Shown: positions 7,911 through 17,321, counted from the first letter of the stretch. The stretch is DNA of 64,000 bases from Rickettsiales bacterium (GCA_002724555.1 PBOZ01000069.1:1-64000), one strand, 5' to 3'. Notes: generated by a model not told the origin, from the letters alone. Translations and numbers: made by a program.

Positions 7911-8759
7911 TCAGTCGTAAGGTGGACAGGTCCAACCATTTGGCGAGAGAGTAAAGATTTCAAATCCATCGGCTGTCACACCAATACTGTGCTCGAATTG
8001 TGCTGACAATGAACGATCTTTCGTGACAGCGGTCCAACCGTCTTGCAAAATTTTAGTCGGATATTTCCCGGCGTTAATCATAGGCTCTATGGTGAAAAAC
8101 ATACCTTCTACCAAGCGTGGCCCGGTTCCCGGCGCGCCAAAGTGCATAATGCTTGGCGGCGAATGAAAAATCTTACCAAGCCCGTGACCGCAAAAATCGC
8201 GCACGACCGAAAAGCCTTGTTGTTCGGCGTAGAATTGGATCGCATGCCCGATGTCGCCAAGCGTTGTTCCAGGCCTCACAATTTCAATCGCCCGCATCAT
8301 ACTATCGTATGTGACCCTTACTAAATTCTTCGCCCTAATTTTTACCTTATCCCCTACCAGAAACATGCGGCTAGTATCACCGTGCCAACCATCGACAATG
8401 ACTGTGATATCGATATTGATGATGTCGCCATTGACTAAACGTTTCTTCTCATCTGGAATGCCATGACAAACAACATGATTTACCGATGTGCAGATAGACT
8501 TTGGAAAACCGCGATAATTTAATGGCGCCGGGACCGCATCGCGCTCGATAATATATTCGTGACAAAGTTGATCGAGTCGTTCGGTACTCACACCCGGGAC
8601 GACGTGCGGCGTGATGAAATCAAGAACTTCGGCAGCTAAATGCCCGGCTTTTCTCATCCCTTCGAATTCTTCCGGTCCATGAAGCTGCACACCAGCCAAT
8701 TCCGGGTCTAACATTGCCAATGCTTGCGATTGCGGATTATTCATTATGCCCTGCCTCAT
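7911..8759 (-). CDS. map: Methionine aminopeptidase type I
   Basis: Removes the initiator methionine from nascent proteins. The pita-bread metalloprotease motifs are present: SICTSVNHVVCHGIPD (substrate His), NIDITVIVDGWHGDTSRMF (two metal Asp), FCGHGLGKIFHSPP (metal His) and MFFTIEPMI (metal Glu), plus a final Glu in SAQFEHSIGVT. Length is 282 residues from 8759, whose ATG overlaps the sfsA stop as ATGA; an internal ATG at 8744 is an alternative. Coupling to sfsA is therefore likely. No N-terminal zinc finger extension is present. Confidence 0.95.
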   Translation of the reverse strand: MRQGIMNNPQSQALAMLDPELAGVQLHGPEEFEGMRKAGHLAAEVLDFITPHVVPGVSTERLDQLCHEYIIERDAVPAPLNYRGFPKSICTSVNHVVCHGIPDEKKRLVNGDIINIDITVIVDGWHGDTSRMFLVGDKVKIRAKNLVRVTYDSMMRAIEIVRPGTTLGDIGHAIQFYAEQQGFSVVRDFCGHGLGKIFHSPPSIMHFGAPGTGPRLVEGMFFTIEPMINAGKYPTKILQDGWTAVTKDRSLSAQFEHSIGVTADGFEIFTLSPNGWTCPPYD

Positions 8760-9496
8760 AAATAGGCTGCCTCTAACTCCAATGGCAGTCTACGAGCGAC
8801 CGATATTCCAAAGACGCTGATATCACAATCATAACATATTGTCTCCACACCGCACGCCCGCGCCGCCACTAAGGTTTCCGCGTATTTCGGATCGACATCG
8901 TCCGCTACCCTGAAGTGGTCGCAGTCACCCCGTTGAACAAGATATACCATGACTGCTCGCGCGCCTGCACGGACCATATTGGACATTTCGACTAAGTGCT
9001 TTGTTCCTCGTTTCGTCACAGAATCAGGGAACTCTGCCGCATTTCTGCGACCGGGCAAATCGCGCTTTAAATGGACATTCTTAACTTCAACGTAACAAGG
9101 CGGACGATCATCATGCTCCAACAAAATATCAATTCGGCTGTTCTGCCCATATTTCACTTCCCGGCGAAGGTTGTCGTACCCCTTTAACGTTTCAATTTGC
9201 CCGGCTTTTATCGCTTCCGTCAAAATTCCATTCGGATGTGAAGTATTTATACCAACAAGATTATCGCCAACCCGAATTAATTCCCACCGCCAATTAAGTT
9301 TTGCCTTTGGATTTCTATTCGCCGACAACCAAACCTCTGAGCCGGGCAGATTAAGACCCGTCATTGCACCCGGATTCGCGCAATGGGCGACCACGGTTTC
9401 ACCGTTTAAATCGATATCGGATAAAAACCGTTTATAGCGACGGATCAGCATCCCTTTAAACAAAGGTTCGGAAAACTTCATCAAGACCATTACCAA
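8756..9496 (-). CDS. sfsA: SfsA family protein (sugar fermentation stimulation homologue)
   Basis: A 246-residue protein of the SfsA family, which has an OB-like DNA-binding N-domain and a nuclease-like C-domain. Seen here are FKGMLIRRYKRFLSDI, VVAHCANPGAMTGLNLPGS, NLVGINTSHPNG, the RIDILLEHDDRPPCYVEVKN block with putative metal-binding Asp/Glu/Lys, and FPDSVTKRGTKHL. Its physiological role is uncertain even in model species. It overlaps map by 4 nt (ATGA), an arrangement that suggests a two-gene operon. Confidence 0.93.
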   Translation of the reverse strand: MVMVLMKFSEPLFKGMLIRRYKRFLSDIDLNGETVVAHCANPGAMTGLNLPGSEVWLSANRNPKAKLNWRWELIRVGDNLVGINTSHPNGILTEAIKAGQIETLKGYDNLRREVKYGQNSRIDILLEHDDRPPCYVEVKNVHLKRDLPGRRNAAEFPDSVTKRGTKHLVEMSNMVRAGARAVMVYLVQRGDCDHFRVADDVDPKYAETLVAARACGVETICYDCDISVFGISVARRLPLELEAAYL

Positions 9497-9589
9497 AATT
9501 TACGTATAACCAACAAACCATACGTAGCCGATGATTTTAAAGCAATAATCAGCTCAGGCACAACAAGGTGGTTGTAAAAGGTTTCCAAA

Positions 9590-10861
9590 TCATCTGAAAA
9601 AATATTGGCGAAGAGGAACAGCCAAGGCGGGGTCCAAATCTTCCAATCTCTGCAGTGCATCTCGAGCAAATTGAAGGTTGCCGCCACGCTTGCCTGCCTG
9701 AACCGCGAGCCTTAATACTTTTTTATCGCGGGGAAGCATCTCAACTAGCCACCTCAAGTGGGGTATCGTCTCTTCAGTGCCCCCACTGAGCAAAAGTGTT
9801 ACCACCAATCCAATCCGGTTACTCAGGGCATGTGGATCCAATTCCAATGCCTGGGAGAAAATATCTTTGCCTGCATTCATGTGTCCGGCACGTCCCAACA
9901 CCTGTCCCGCATCATCCAATAGGTGCGTATTTTGCGTCTTACCACATGAACGTACTAGATAGTCAACAGCACGCCTTGCCAAACGGGCACGGCGTTTTGG
10001 CATTCGCCTCAAGGTCTCCAAGCAGGTCCTATAATCACGGCCAATCGCGCGATGCACAACACGATGTTGTTCGCCCGAACGCGCGTCTAGATGCCCTACT
10101 CGGCTGACCGGAATCGCATCACCACGTTGGTCATAACCAGAGGTCGCAATACCAATCAATCGGCCGTCCGCTGCTACCAACGCCGCTCCACTGCTTCCCG
10201 CTGCAGCTTTGGCGACATGCTGTATTCGGGACAACGGTTTGTTAACTGCGGGCGGTAAGGTGACGGTGCCGCGTGGAAATACTTTTATTGCGTTAGCTAT
10301 CTGATCATAGCCAATTATATAGACAGTCTCTCCCTGAGAGGCAGCTTTTGATCGCCAAGGCAAAGGTCCACGGTCTAGATTGCCCGCTTCAAGTAACACT
10401 AGATCCTCACGTTGGTCATTTGGAATGACCCGCGCCGCATAAGTTTGCCCATTCTCGTCACTAATCCGCGCCAAGTCATCGGCTAACACAATGTGCCGAT
10501 TGGTGGCTACAATTTTTGGCCCAACATAAACTGCACTTCCAACACGACCGCCGATTTCGAGCTTAAAGACAAATCTCGAAAATGCGCAGACCTGCTTGTC
10601 AGCGGCGCAGTAGTCAGCTGCAAATCCCGTTGATCCTATTGAAGGCAAGCAAACTGTGACCGCAAGCATCAGCACCCAGGCAAAAACTCGATACGAAAAA
10701 GCCGATGGACAGCCTTCATCCAAAGAATGCAGGCAGAAAAATGCATCAGCGATTGTTTTCCTATGACCCTTCCAGATTCTGGAGCTTAGCAGCGAACTTA
10801 CATAATATTCCAAAAGGTTGAATACTTTTCGGTCGATCCTCCATTTGACATAATTGCGCAT
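9590..10861 (-). CDS. Trypsin-like serine protease with C-terminal TPR-like repeats
   Basis: A predicted exported protease. A chymotrypsin-type domain shows the triad: His in ATNRHIV, Asp in REDLVLLEAG and Ser in GSSGAALVAADGRLIGIA. The hydrophobic segment YRVFAWVLMLAVTVCLPS followed by FAADYC is a likely signal or anchor, but it lies about 70 residues from the first ATG. The true start may therefore be a later non-ATG codon; the track starts at 10915, and I give the ATG at 10861. The C-terminal 170 residues are helical with TPR-like ALELDPHALSNRIGL. Substrate and partner are unknown. It is divergent from the CoA-transferase gene. Confidence 0.75.
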   Translation of the reverse strand: MRNYVKWRIDRKVFNLLEYYVSSLLSSRIWKGHRKTIADAFFCLHSLDEGCPSAFSYRVFAWVLMLAVTVCLPSIGSTGFAADYCAADKQVCAFSRFVFKLEIGGRVGSAVYVGPKIVATNRHIVLADDLARISDENGQTYAARVIPNDQREDLVLLEAGNLDRGPLPWRSKAASQGETVYIIGYDQIANAIKVFPRGTVTLPPAVNKPLSRIQHVAKAAAGSSGAALVAADGRLIGIATSGYDQRGDAIPVSRVGHLDARSGEQHRVVHRAIGRDYRTCLETLRRMPKRRARLARRAVDYLVRSCGKTQNTHLLDDAGQVLGRAGHMNAGKDIFSQALELDPHALSNRIGLVVTLLLSGGTEETIPHLRWLVEMLPRDKKVLRLAVQAGKRGGNLQFARDALQRLEDLDPALAVPLRQYFFR

Positions 10862-10931
10862 GGCTATATGACCGTTAGTTCTTGCCGATGAACTAAACCC
10901 AAGTCTGTGCTCCAACTAACAAGGAACAGAT

Positions 10932-12161
10932 ATGCCTTACGAAAAACCAACCGATCCTACTCTTCCTCTTTCCGGAATACGCGTCATCGACCTCGCAAAT
11001 TTTCTAGCAGGTCCGATTACCTCAATGTTCCTGGCTGATTTTGGAGCCGATGTCATCAAAGTCGAGCGTCCGGAAACCGGCGACGAAGTGCGATTTTGGG
11101 GAAATAACAAAGACGGCGTCGGCTTGATGTACAAGCTAATAAATCGCAACAAGCGGTCGATTACAGCAGATCTCAAATCCCCGATCGGCGCCGAAATCGT
11201 TAAGCGATTGGTGAAAGATGCGGATGTGGTCATTGAAAACTTTCGCAAAGGCACCTTGGAAAAATGGGGTCTGAGCTATGACGTACTCAGTAAAATAAAT
11301 CCATCCCTCGTTATGGTACGCATTACTGGATTTGGTCAAACCGGTCCGAATTCGCACCGCCCCGGATTTGGAACACTTGCTGAGGGTTATTCCGGATTCG
11401 CATATATAAACGGCTTTAAGGATCGCCCGCCACTTTTGCCTGGATTTGGAATGGCCGACGACACAGCCGGTCTCATGGGAGCGTACCTCACTCTCGTTGG
11501 TATACAGGCACGCGAACGAAACGGCGGCAAAGGACAGGTCGTCGATTTCGGCATCTATGAGCCACTTTTCACGCTCCTTGGGCCCCAGGTGGTGGATTAC
11601 GATCAACTTGGCATTATCCAGGAACGAAATGGCAGTCGGCTGTCCTTTACGGCTCCACGTAACACCTACCGGACAAAGGATGACAAGTGGCTGTCCATTT
11701 CCGGTTCTGCGCAATCAACGTTTGAGCGAATGTGCGAGGCTCTGGAAATTACCGATGTGCCAAATAGACCGCAATTTCTCGACAACCGCCTTCGCATTCA
11801 AAATGCGGAGGAGTTAGACGACGAATTGCAGGCAGCCATAGAACAATTTGACTATGAAGAAATAATGCGCCGTTTCGAGGCCATCGGCGCAACTGCAGCC
11901 CCCTGCTACAATGTTGCCGAAATATTCGAGGACGAGCATTACGCCGCGCGGGAAAACATCGTTCCAATCGAAGACGATGAATTAGGTGGCCCCATCCGGA
12001 TGCAAAATGTTGTTGGTAAGCTTTCTGAAAATCCTGGGCATATTCGTCACGCCGGACCGCCGCTCGGCGAACATAATCGCGAAGTGCTACGGGATATGTT
12101 AGGGTTTACCGAGGAAGAGCTTATAGCCGCCGGGTACAAATTCGTCGATAAAAAACTCTGA
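10932..12161 (+). CDS. CaiB/BaiF family (class III) CoA-transferase
   Basis: A 409-residue enzyme that moves CoA between an acyl-CoA and a carboxylic acid by way of an aspartyl intermediate. Typical segments are IRVIDLANFLAGPITSM, LADFGADVIKVERPETGD, NRNKRSITADL, VRITGFGQTGP and FGMADDTAGLMGAYL with the likely catalytic Asp. The C-terminal GPPLGEHNREVL is also a family mark. AAGGAAC sits upstream of the ATG. The substrate is not predictable. It converges on pssA with an 8-bp gap. Confidence 0.92.
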   Translation: MPYEKPTDPTLPLSGIRVIDLANFLAGPITSMFLADFGADVIKVERPETGDEVRFWGNNKDGVGLMYKLINRNKRSITADLKSPIGAEIVKRLVKDADVVIENFRKGTLEKWGLSYDVLSKINPSLVMVRITGFGQTGPNSHRPGFGTLAEGYSGFAYINGFKDRPPLLPGFGMADDTAGLMGAYLTLVGIQARERNGGKGQVVDFGIYEPLFTLLGPQVVDYDQLGIIQERNGSRLSFTAPRNTYRTKDDKWLSISGSAQSTFERMCEALEITDVPNRPQFLDNRLRIQNAEELDDELQAAIEQFDYEEIMRRFEAIGATAAPCYNVAEIFEDEHYAARENIVPIEDDELGGPIRMQNVVGKLSENPGHIRHAGPPLGEHNREVLRDMLGFTEEELIAAGYKFVDKKL

Positions 12162-12169
12162 TTATTAGT

Positions 12170-13009
12170 CTATACTTCTCGCAAGTGGGTCCCTGTAGCA
12201 TCCTCTTCACTCGCCTCATCTGCTTCCGTTTGGTTATCCTTTAGCCCTTCCGCTTCCGCTTGACGCTGCAGTTTCTTAAAAGACCTATAAGACAAAGGAA
12301 AACTGCCAATATAGACAAAACTAAGGATTAATAGAGTATGCCAAGGTGCACCGGCTAAACCGGCAGCCAAAAGACCAATGAGAACAAGCATTGGTAAGAA
12401 AAACCGCTGCGGTACGTGCAGGCGTTTCAATGAATACGTGGGTATCTGACTAACCATTAACAACGCGATTAAAACGACCCAGGGGCCCGTAACCGCGGGG
12501 TGTTGAAAGATTGCAACATTCAATTCCCTGCTCACCAAGATTGGCAACAAGGCCAGTAGCGCGCCACCCGGCGCTGGGACCCCCATGAAGAAGTCATTTG
12601 CAAATCGTGGGCGCGTCTCCAAAGTGCTGTTGAAACGAGCAAGACGCAGTGCGCAACACACCGCAAAAAACAATCCCGCTGCCCATCCGACACCACCTAT
12701 GTCGGATAAGCTCCAAAAATAAATAATCAATCCAGGCGCCACCCCGAATGCGATGACATCAGACAGTGAATCGAGTTCAGCACCAAAATTACTAGATGCT
12801 TTAAGCAATCTCGCAATGGTACCATCTAATGCATCCAAGATCGCGGCAATCAGAATGGCAACCATTGCAAATTCCCATTGTTCAGAAATTGCGAACCGAA
12901 CAGCCGTAAGTCCCGCACACAGTGCACCAACCGTGATAACGTTTGGAATAAGCCTGTTAAAGGTTTGCGATTTGGCTCTGCCATTTAGTTTGTGGCGACT
13001 TTTAAGCAT
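12170..13009 (-). CDS. pssA: CDP-diacylglycerol-serine O-phosphatidyltransferase
   Basis: An inner-membrane enzyme that condenses CDP-diacylglycerol with serine to form phosphatidylserine. The CDP-alcohol phosphatidyltransferase signature is complete: DALDGTIARLL followed by GAELDSLSDVIAFG, with the conserved Asp residues. Multiple membrane segments follow (LLALLPILV, PWVVLIALLMV, LPMLVLIGLLAAGLAG, HTLLILSFVYIGS). The C-terminal tail is charged. Its start touches the psd stop (TGATG arrangement), so psd-pssA form a phosphatidylethanolamine synthesis operon. Confidence 0.94.
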   Translation of the reverse strand: MLKSRHKLNGRAKSQTFNRLIPNVITVGALCAGLTAVRFAISEQWEFAMVAILIAAILDALDGTIARLLKASSNFGAELDSLSDVIAFGVAPGLIIYFWSLSDIGGVGWAAGLFFAVCCALRLARFNSTLETRPRFANDFFMGVPAPGGALLALLPILVSRELNVAIFQHPAVTGPWVVLIALLMVSQIPTYSLKRLHVPQRFFLPMLVLIGLLAAGLAGAPWHTLLILSFVYIGSFPLSYRSFKKLQRQAEAEGLKDNQTEADEASEEDATGTHLREV

Positions 13010-13722
13010 CAGCGAGCGTTTCCTTTGCGTTGTGCTTCGTCTGACTTCATGTCAGCCAATACGGTTTCACCAGCCACAGCTTTTTGGCCGACAACGACCA
13101 AAGGCGACACCCCCTTAGGCAAATAAACGTCGACACGACTGCCAAATCTTATCATACCAAAACGCTCCCCAACACGGATTGGCTGGTCGCGCTCCACCCA
13201 GCAAAGTATTCGCCGTGCAATTAAACCGGCTATTTGCACTAAAACGATATCAATTCCGTCGGCAGTCGTTATTTTAACCGCTTGACGCTCATTCTGTTCA
13301 CTGGCTTTGTCCAAAGAAGCATTAAAAAAGGCTCCGGAACGATATCCCAAACCTGAAATTTGACCATCGACCGGCGACCGATTTACGTGAACATCAAAAA
13401 CATTCATGAATACACTGATTCGCGTCAGTGCTTCGATTGGCATCTCCACATCGCTCGGTGGTGAAGCCTCTGTGATCATCTGCACAACGCCATCAGCAGG
13501 ACTTATAACCAATCCTTCGCGTGTCGGTGTGTGTCTAACAGGATCACGAAAAAAGTAAGTACACCACACTGTTAGTACTCCCCCGACAACAAAAATGGGG
13601 GTCCATAAGAGGCCTAACGCTAAGGTTGCTGCCGCAAACATAATAATGAACGGCCAACCTGCTGAATGGATCGGCACTAATACTTGTTTCAGAAAATTCG
13701 GCATTTCCCTAACGTTATTCAT
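13009..13722 (-). CDS. psd: Phosphatidylserine decarboxylase (short type)
   Basis: Decarboxylates phosphatidylserine to phosphatidylethanolamine in the inner membrane. Two hydrophobic stretches near the N-terminus (WPFIIMFAAATLALGLLW, PIFVVGGVLTVWCTYF) precede FRDPVRHTP, VISPADGVVQ, ISVFMNVFDVHVNRSPVDG and the self-cleavage site RFGSRVDVYLP, where Ser becomes the pyruvoyl group. The ATG at 13722 (MNNVREMPNF) matches family N-termini better than the tracked start at 13785. It is the first gene of psd-pssA. Confidence 0.92.
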   Translation of the reverse strand: MNNVREMPNFLKQVLVPIHSAGWPFIIMFAAATLALGLLWTPIFVVGGVLTVWCTYFFRDPVRHTPTREGLVISPADGVVQMITEASPPSDVEMPIEALTRISVFMNVFDVHVNRSPVDGQISGLGYRSGAFFNASLDKASEQNERQAVKITTADGIDIVLVQIAGLIARRILCWVERDQPIRVGERFGMIRFGSRVDVYLPKGVSPLVVVGQKAVAGETVLADMKSDEAQRKGNAR

Positions 13723-13806
13723 TTTGAGAAACGGATACTGCCAACCGCAAGCGGAAGAGTGTAGAAAGAGCACATAGAATAACATTTTGGAATTAAAAAA
13801 TACGTC

Positions 13807-13935
13807 ATGTTGAAAGTTAAAAGCCTCGCTGACGCATCTTGCATTCCCGAAGAATTACCCTCACTCGACGGTTACCAAACGATCGGGGTAAAAGAAAAAC
13901 AATTAAAAGTATTTTTTAGTTTTGCACATATATAA
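13807..13935 (+). CDS. Possible 42-residue small protein (unrecognised)
   Basis: An ORF below the track's length cut runs from ATG 13807 to TAA 13933-13935, beginning MLKVKSLADASC and containing IPEELPSLDGYQTIGVKEKQ. Composition looks protein-like, but there is no convincing ribosome binding site and no hydrophobic segment. It lies in the gap between psd (minus) and the LysM gene (minus), overlapping where the psd promoter should be. It could be chance or a gene remnant. Confidence 0.2.
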   Translation: MLKVKSLADASCIPEELPSLDGYQTIGVKEKQLKVFFSFAHI

Positions 13936-14005
13936 AACTAAATCTGGCCAACGAATGCTCATATCTTGCTACTTTCCTTTTTTTTCCGTTGATTTTTATA
14001 ACTAA

Positions 14006-15064
14006 CTAATTTGGTTTCGTGATGGCGAAGACTTGTCCCGGGTAAATTAAATCAGCATCCCTGATTTGATTTTTATTGGCTTCATAAATTACGGTATACT
14101 TCGTCCCTTGGCCTAATATTCGGCGCGAAATCCGCCACAAACTATTCCCGGGCTGCACAGTCACGTATTTCTCTTTCGTTAAACCGGTTGGTGGCTCCGC
14201 CCGTGTAAAGGGCAGTTCGATCCGGGCGATTACTTTCCTGTCCTTAACTTCATCTATACGCAAGGTATATACGCCTCGCGCAAGAGCATCTGCCGGACGA
14301 AGCTCCCAAGTTCCTTCTACCGTAGCGACCGTCCGGCCGATGGAGTTGTTGTTTATATAAACAAGCACAGTATGAGCTGGATTAGCATAGCCGCTGAGAC
14401 GCAGCCGACCGGCCTCATCGTAATCAACAAACTCCAACGACAAATAGTTAGACCGCTCTTCTTGCGAAATACTCGGCTTTTGCAAGACCCTCTCAGTGGC
14501 CAAGCCCTCGCGCGGAACTATAACAGCAAGTGTCTTATTTCTATGCGTATTACTTTCTGGTACAGCCAGTATTACAATCCCATCAGATTTAAGTTCATCA
14601 CCATTCACATTTTTTGCGATAACACTGAGGGCCCGATCTCCGGACGGCAGCGGCTTCGCCGGAACCATTACCCACTCACCTTTTTGATCGGCTACAATCG
14701 TTCCGATAATGGTCTTACCATCAAATACCGTAACTATTGCTTCGGGTTCAGCTCGCCCAGCTATGACAGCATCGCCTTCTTGATTAACGCGAACGATATC
14801 AAAACTTGGCAAAACTGGTTTCCATTGAGCCGGTTTCATCACACTTGTCGCTTCGGACGAATTGATGTGAGCTGCCTCTTTCTGCGCAGCGGGCGCACCC
14901 TCGTAAACCGATTTTTCCACCAACGCGCTTTGGGGCACCGTTGCTGGTAGCCGATTAGGATCGTTCAGCGGCATTTCTACTGTTAAATCCCACCAAAATG
15001 TGAGTGCTACCGCCATCGCAATAGCTGCGAACCCTAAAAGACCGATAACGACAGTCCGATGCAC
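14006..15064 (-). CDS. LysM domain-containing exported or anchored protein
   Basis: A 352-residue protein with one N-terminal hydrophobic segment (VVIGLLGFAAIAMAVALTFWW), a likely membrane anchor. The middle contains two Ig-like or carboxypeptidase-regulatory-like beta repeats: GDAVIAGRAEPEAIVTVF followed by GEWVMVPAKPLPSGDRALSV, and GRLRLSGYANPAHTVLVY followed by GTWELRPADALARGVYTLR. The C-terminal LysM domain has QPGNSLWRISRRILGQG and LIYPGQVFAI, which should bind peptidoglycan. The architecture is common in Rhodospirillales. Its exact role at the cell wall is unknown. Confidence 0.85.
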   Translation of the reverse strand: MHRTVVIGLLGFAAIAMAVALTFWWDLTVEMPLNDPNRLPATVPQSALVEKSVYEGAPAAQKEAAHINSSEATSVMKPAQWKPVLPSFDIVRVNQEGDAVIAGRAEPEAIVTVFDGKTIIGTIVADQKGEWVMVPAKPLPSGDRALSVIAKNVNGDELKSDGIVILAVPESNTHRNKTLAVIVPREGLATERVLQKPSISQEERSNYLSLEFVDYDEAGRLRLSGYANPAHTVLVYINNNSIGRTVATVEGTWELRPADALARGVYTLRIDEVKDRKVIARIELPFTRAEPPTGLTKEKYVTVQPGNSLWRISRRILGQGTKYTVIYEANKNQIRDADLIYPGQVFAITKPN

Positions 15065-15144
15065 CGTCTGAGCCTCAACAAAATTATGTTCTAACGTTAA
15101 TACGGCCTAATACTTCTCGCAATGCCGCATTATAGAAGGAGGTC

Positions 15145-16056
15145 TTAATCAAGTGATTTAAGAAAAATCACAACTGCTTTACGATCGGCAGCAGTCATTT
15201 TAGCAGTGGAATGATCGATGACTTCAGCCATCTCACCGCCAGCAAAGTCACCTTCTGGTGTCATGCCGCTAGAGAGATATTCAATAACATCGTTCGCGGA
15301 CCAGTTCACGATACCATTCCGATTTCGCGCCGTAAGATCTGGAATTTTTCCACCTGGGCCCGACGGATTTCCAGCAAGCTCATGGTTCCAATCCATAGCA
15401 CCCATTGAATTGCGCCGCGTATGGCATTCCCCACAATGCGCCAAAACACGGATCAGATATGCACCTCGGTTCCATTCGGCCGATTGAGTGCTCTCAAAAT
15501 ATCCCGTAGACCCCTCATCAAAAAATAATGCGCGCCAAATGTATAATAGGCCACGCATATTAAAAGGAAAATGCAGTTTATGGCGATCATTTTTGCGGTC
15601 ATATGACGGCTGCACCGTCAAATAAGCCCACAAGTCGCGAAGATTTTTTTCGCTCATACCTGTATAAGATGTGTAAGGAAATGCTGGATAGTAAGGCGCG
15701 GTATTAGGCCCTTTTCCTTGCACCATCGAACGCCGGAAGTCTTCGAAATTCCAAGAACCAATGCCAAACTTTTTATTAGTGGTTATATTCGGTGAGTAGA
15801 ACGTACCAAATGGTGTTTCCAGCGGCCTCCCACCTGCAAGAGGATCACCCTTTGGTCTACCGTCTTTGCCGTTCTTTCCTGGATCCGTATGGCAACTACC
15901 GCAACCCGCCACTTGGAAAATATATTTGCCATTTTTTAAGTTTGCAGCCGAGACGGATGATAACGGATTGAGAAGCACAATTGTAACCAAAAATACAAAC
16001 AATGTCTTCAGGAAATGAAGTGCCTGTATGGATCTCTTAATCTGCGCGTTATCCAA
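15145..16056 (-). CDS. Diheme c-type cytochrome
   Basis: A periplasmic electron carrier of 303 residues with a signal region (LFVFLVTIVLLNPLSSVSA) and two heme c sites: CGSCH near residue 53 and CGECH near residue 215. The segment between (GTFYSPNITTNKKFGIGSW, DLWAYLTVQPS) resembles the cytochrome subunits of membrane alcohol/aldehyde dehydrogenases. The start appears to be TTG, 3 nt after the stop of the upstream cytochrome gene, so the two are co-transcribed. No dehydrogenase subunit is adjacent; the electron donor is unknown. Confidence 0.88.
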   Translation of the reverse strand: MDNAQIKRSIQALHFLKTLFVFLVTIVLLNPLSSVSAANLKNGKYIFQVAGCGSCHTDPGKNGKDGRPKGDPLAGGRPLETPFGTFYSPNITTNKKFGIGSWNFEDFRRSMVQGKGPNTAPYYPAFPYTSYTGMSEKNLRDLWAYLTVQPSYDRKNDRHKLHFPFNMRGLLYIWRALFFDEGSTGYFESTQSAEWNRGAYLIRVLAHCGECHTRRNSMGAMDWNHELAGNPSGPGGKIPDLTARNRNGIVNWSANDVIEYLSSGMTPEGDFAGGEMAEVIDHSTAKMTAADRKAVVIFLKSLD

Positions 16057-16058
16057 TT

Positions 16059-16550
16059 TTATTTGGCCTTGGGGCCCCGAAAATACTTATGACAACTACC
16101 ACAACCTTCCTTACCCATTATTCTAAAACTCTTTTTGATGCCATCCAAATTATTGTCGGTAGCGTGTTCAAAAATTGCAGCAGCTTGAGAGGCCATCGCA
16201 TTATTTGCCTTCTCGAAGGTTGCCCAATCGTCCCAAATCTTGCTCAAAGAGCGAGTTTCCTGGTTACTATAGTTCGATCGTCCAGTCCCTTCCGGAAAAA
16301 GTGACAACAACTTTCCGGATGCCGCTTCGAGAGATTTGGCGGCGTTACCGACATCTGCCATCGAACCTTTACCACCTTTGACGTGGGCTAAGATCACTTT
16401 AAAATTGCCAAGCACATCCTTACGCATAAGCTCTATTCGCTTCTGGATCACCACTTGGTTATCCGCTTTGGCCGGCAATGTAACCATAAAAATAATCGCA
16501 ACACTGTTGATCATTATCACTGATATGGCATTTATTACTAACCGCATCAT
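16059..16550 (-). CDS. Cytochrome c' / c556-type protein
   Basis: A small periplasmic cytochrome with the single heme site CGSCHKYFRG at the extreme C-terminus, as in the cytochrome c' four-helix family. The signal peptide is VINAISVIMINSVAIIFMV...PAKA. The ATG at 16550 is preferred over the tracked 16601 because GGAGG lies about 9 nt upstream; this gives 163 residues. Cytochromes c' bind NO or carry electrons, and c556 forms are six-coordinate electron carriers; which applies here is not readable. It is the first gene of a pair with the diheme cytochrome. Confidence 0.87.
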   Translation of the reverse strand: MMRLVINAISVIMINSVAIIFMVTLPAKADNQVVIQKRIELMRKDVLGNFKVILAHVKGGKGSMADVGNAAKSLEAASGKLLSLFPEGTGRSNYSNQETRSLSKIWDDWATFEKANNAMASQAAAIFEHATDNNLDGIKKSFRIMGKEGCGSCHKYFRGPKAK

Positions 16551-16736
16551 TAGTCTCTCCCTCCAGGTCCCATTGAACCAAATAGTCATGAAGCAACGCA
16601 AATTAAGAATTTTTATATATAAAATTCAACAATCAAGCATAAAAATTAGATTGTAAGCCTGTCGAATATTCACAATTCTGTGGAGGTACATAAAGAGTCA
16701 CAGAGATGTCAGTAAATAACTAAATTTTGAGATTAA

Positions 16737-17321
16737 ATGGCAGATATTAATTCAATTTGTATTTACTGCGGATCCTCCTCTAATACACGCGCCTCCCACC
16801 GCCAAGCAGCTGTCGAATTTGGCGCGCTGTTAGCGGCTGAAGGTGTTTCCTTGATCTTCGGAGGAGGACGCGTTGGAATCATGGGACTGACAGCCGATGC
16901 AGCCTTAAGGGCTGGCGGGCACGTTGTTGGCGTTATTCCGGCGTTTCTGGCAGCTCGCGAAGTCGCTCATACGAACTGCACTGAATTACAAACAACCGTA
17001 ACAATGCACGAACGTAAACAACAGATGGCTGATTTATCTGACGCGTTCGTTATATTACCTGGCGGATTCGGTACACTTGACGAGATGTTCGAAATTGTCA
17101 CTTGGCGACAATTAAATTTACATAAAAAGCCTATCATCATCGCAAATATCGATGGATATTGGGATCCTTTAAAAAAACTTATACAACATATGTCTTCTGA
17201 GAATTATATCCCGAGCAACGATAACGATCTTATCACATTTGTGTCTTGCATTGGAGAAATTTTGCCCATTTTAAAAGCGATGCCACCTACAGTGAAGCAT
17301 ATTGAAGGTGACTCGCCCTAA
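16737..17321 (+). CDS. LOG family protein (TIGR00730-type nucleotide 5'-monophosphate phosphoribohydrolase)
   Basis: A 194-residue Rossmann-like protein. The family marks are ICIYCGSSS, LIFGGGRVGIMG, VVGVIPAFL, the MHERKQQMADLSDAFVILP stretch and PGGFGTLDEMFEI, which binds the nucleotide phosphate and contributes the catalytic Glu. Members cleave the N-glycosidic bond of nucleoside monophosphates; in plants and some bacteria they release cytokinins, and others act on AMP or IMP. It is monocistronic here by spacing. Confidence 0.9.
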   Translation: MADINSICIYCGSSSNTRASHRQAAVEFGALLAAEGVSLIFGGGRVGIMGLTADAALRAGGHVVGVIPAFLAAREVAHTNCTELQTTVTMHERKQQMADLSDAFVILPGGFGTLDEMFEIVTWRQLNLHKKPIIIANIDGYWDPLKKLIQHMSSENYIPSNDNDLITFVSCIGEILPILKAMPPTVKHIEGDSP

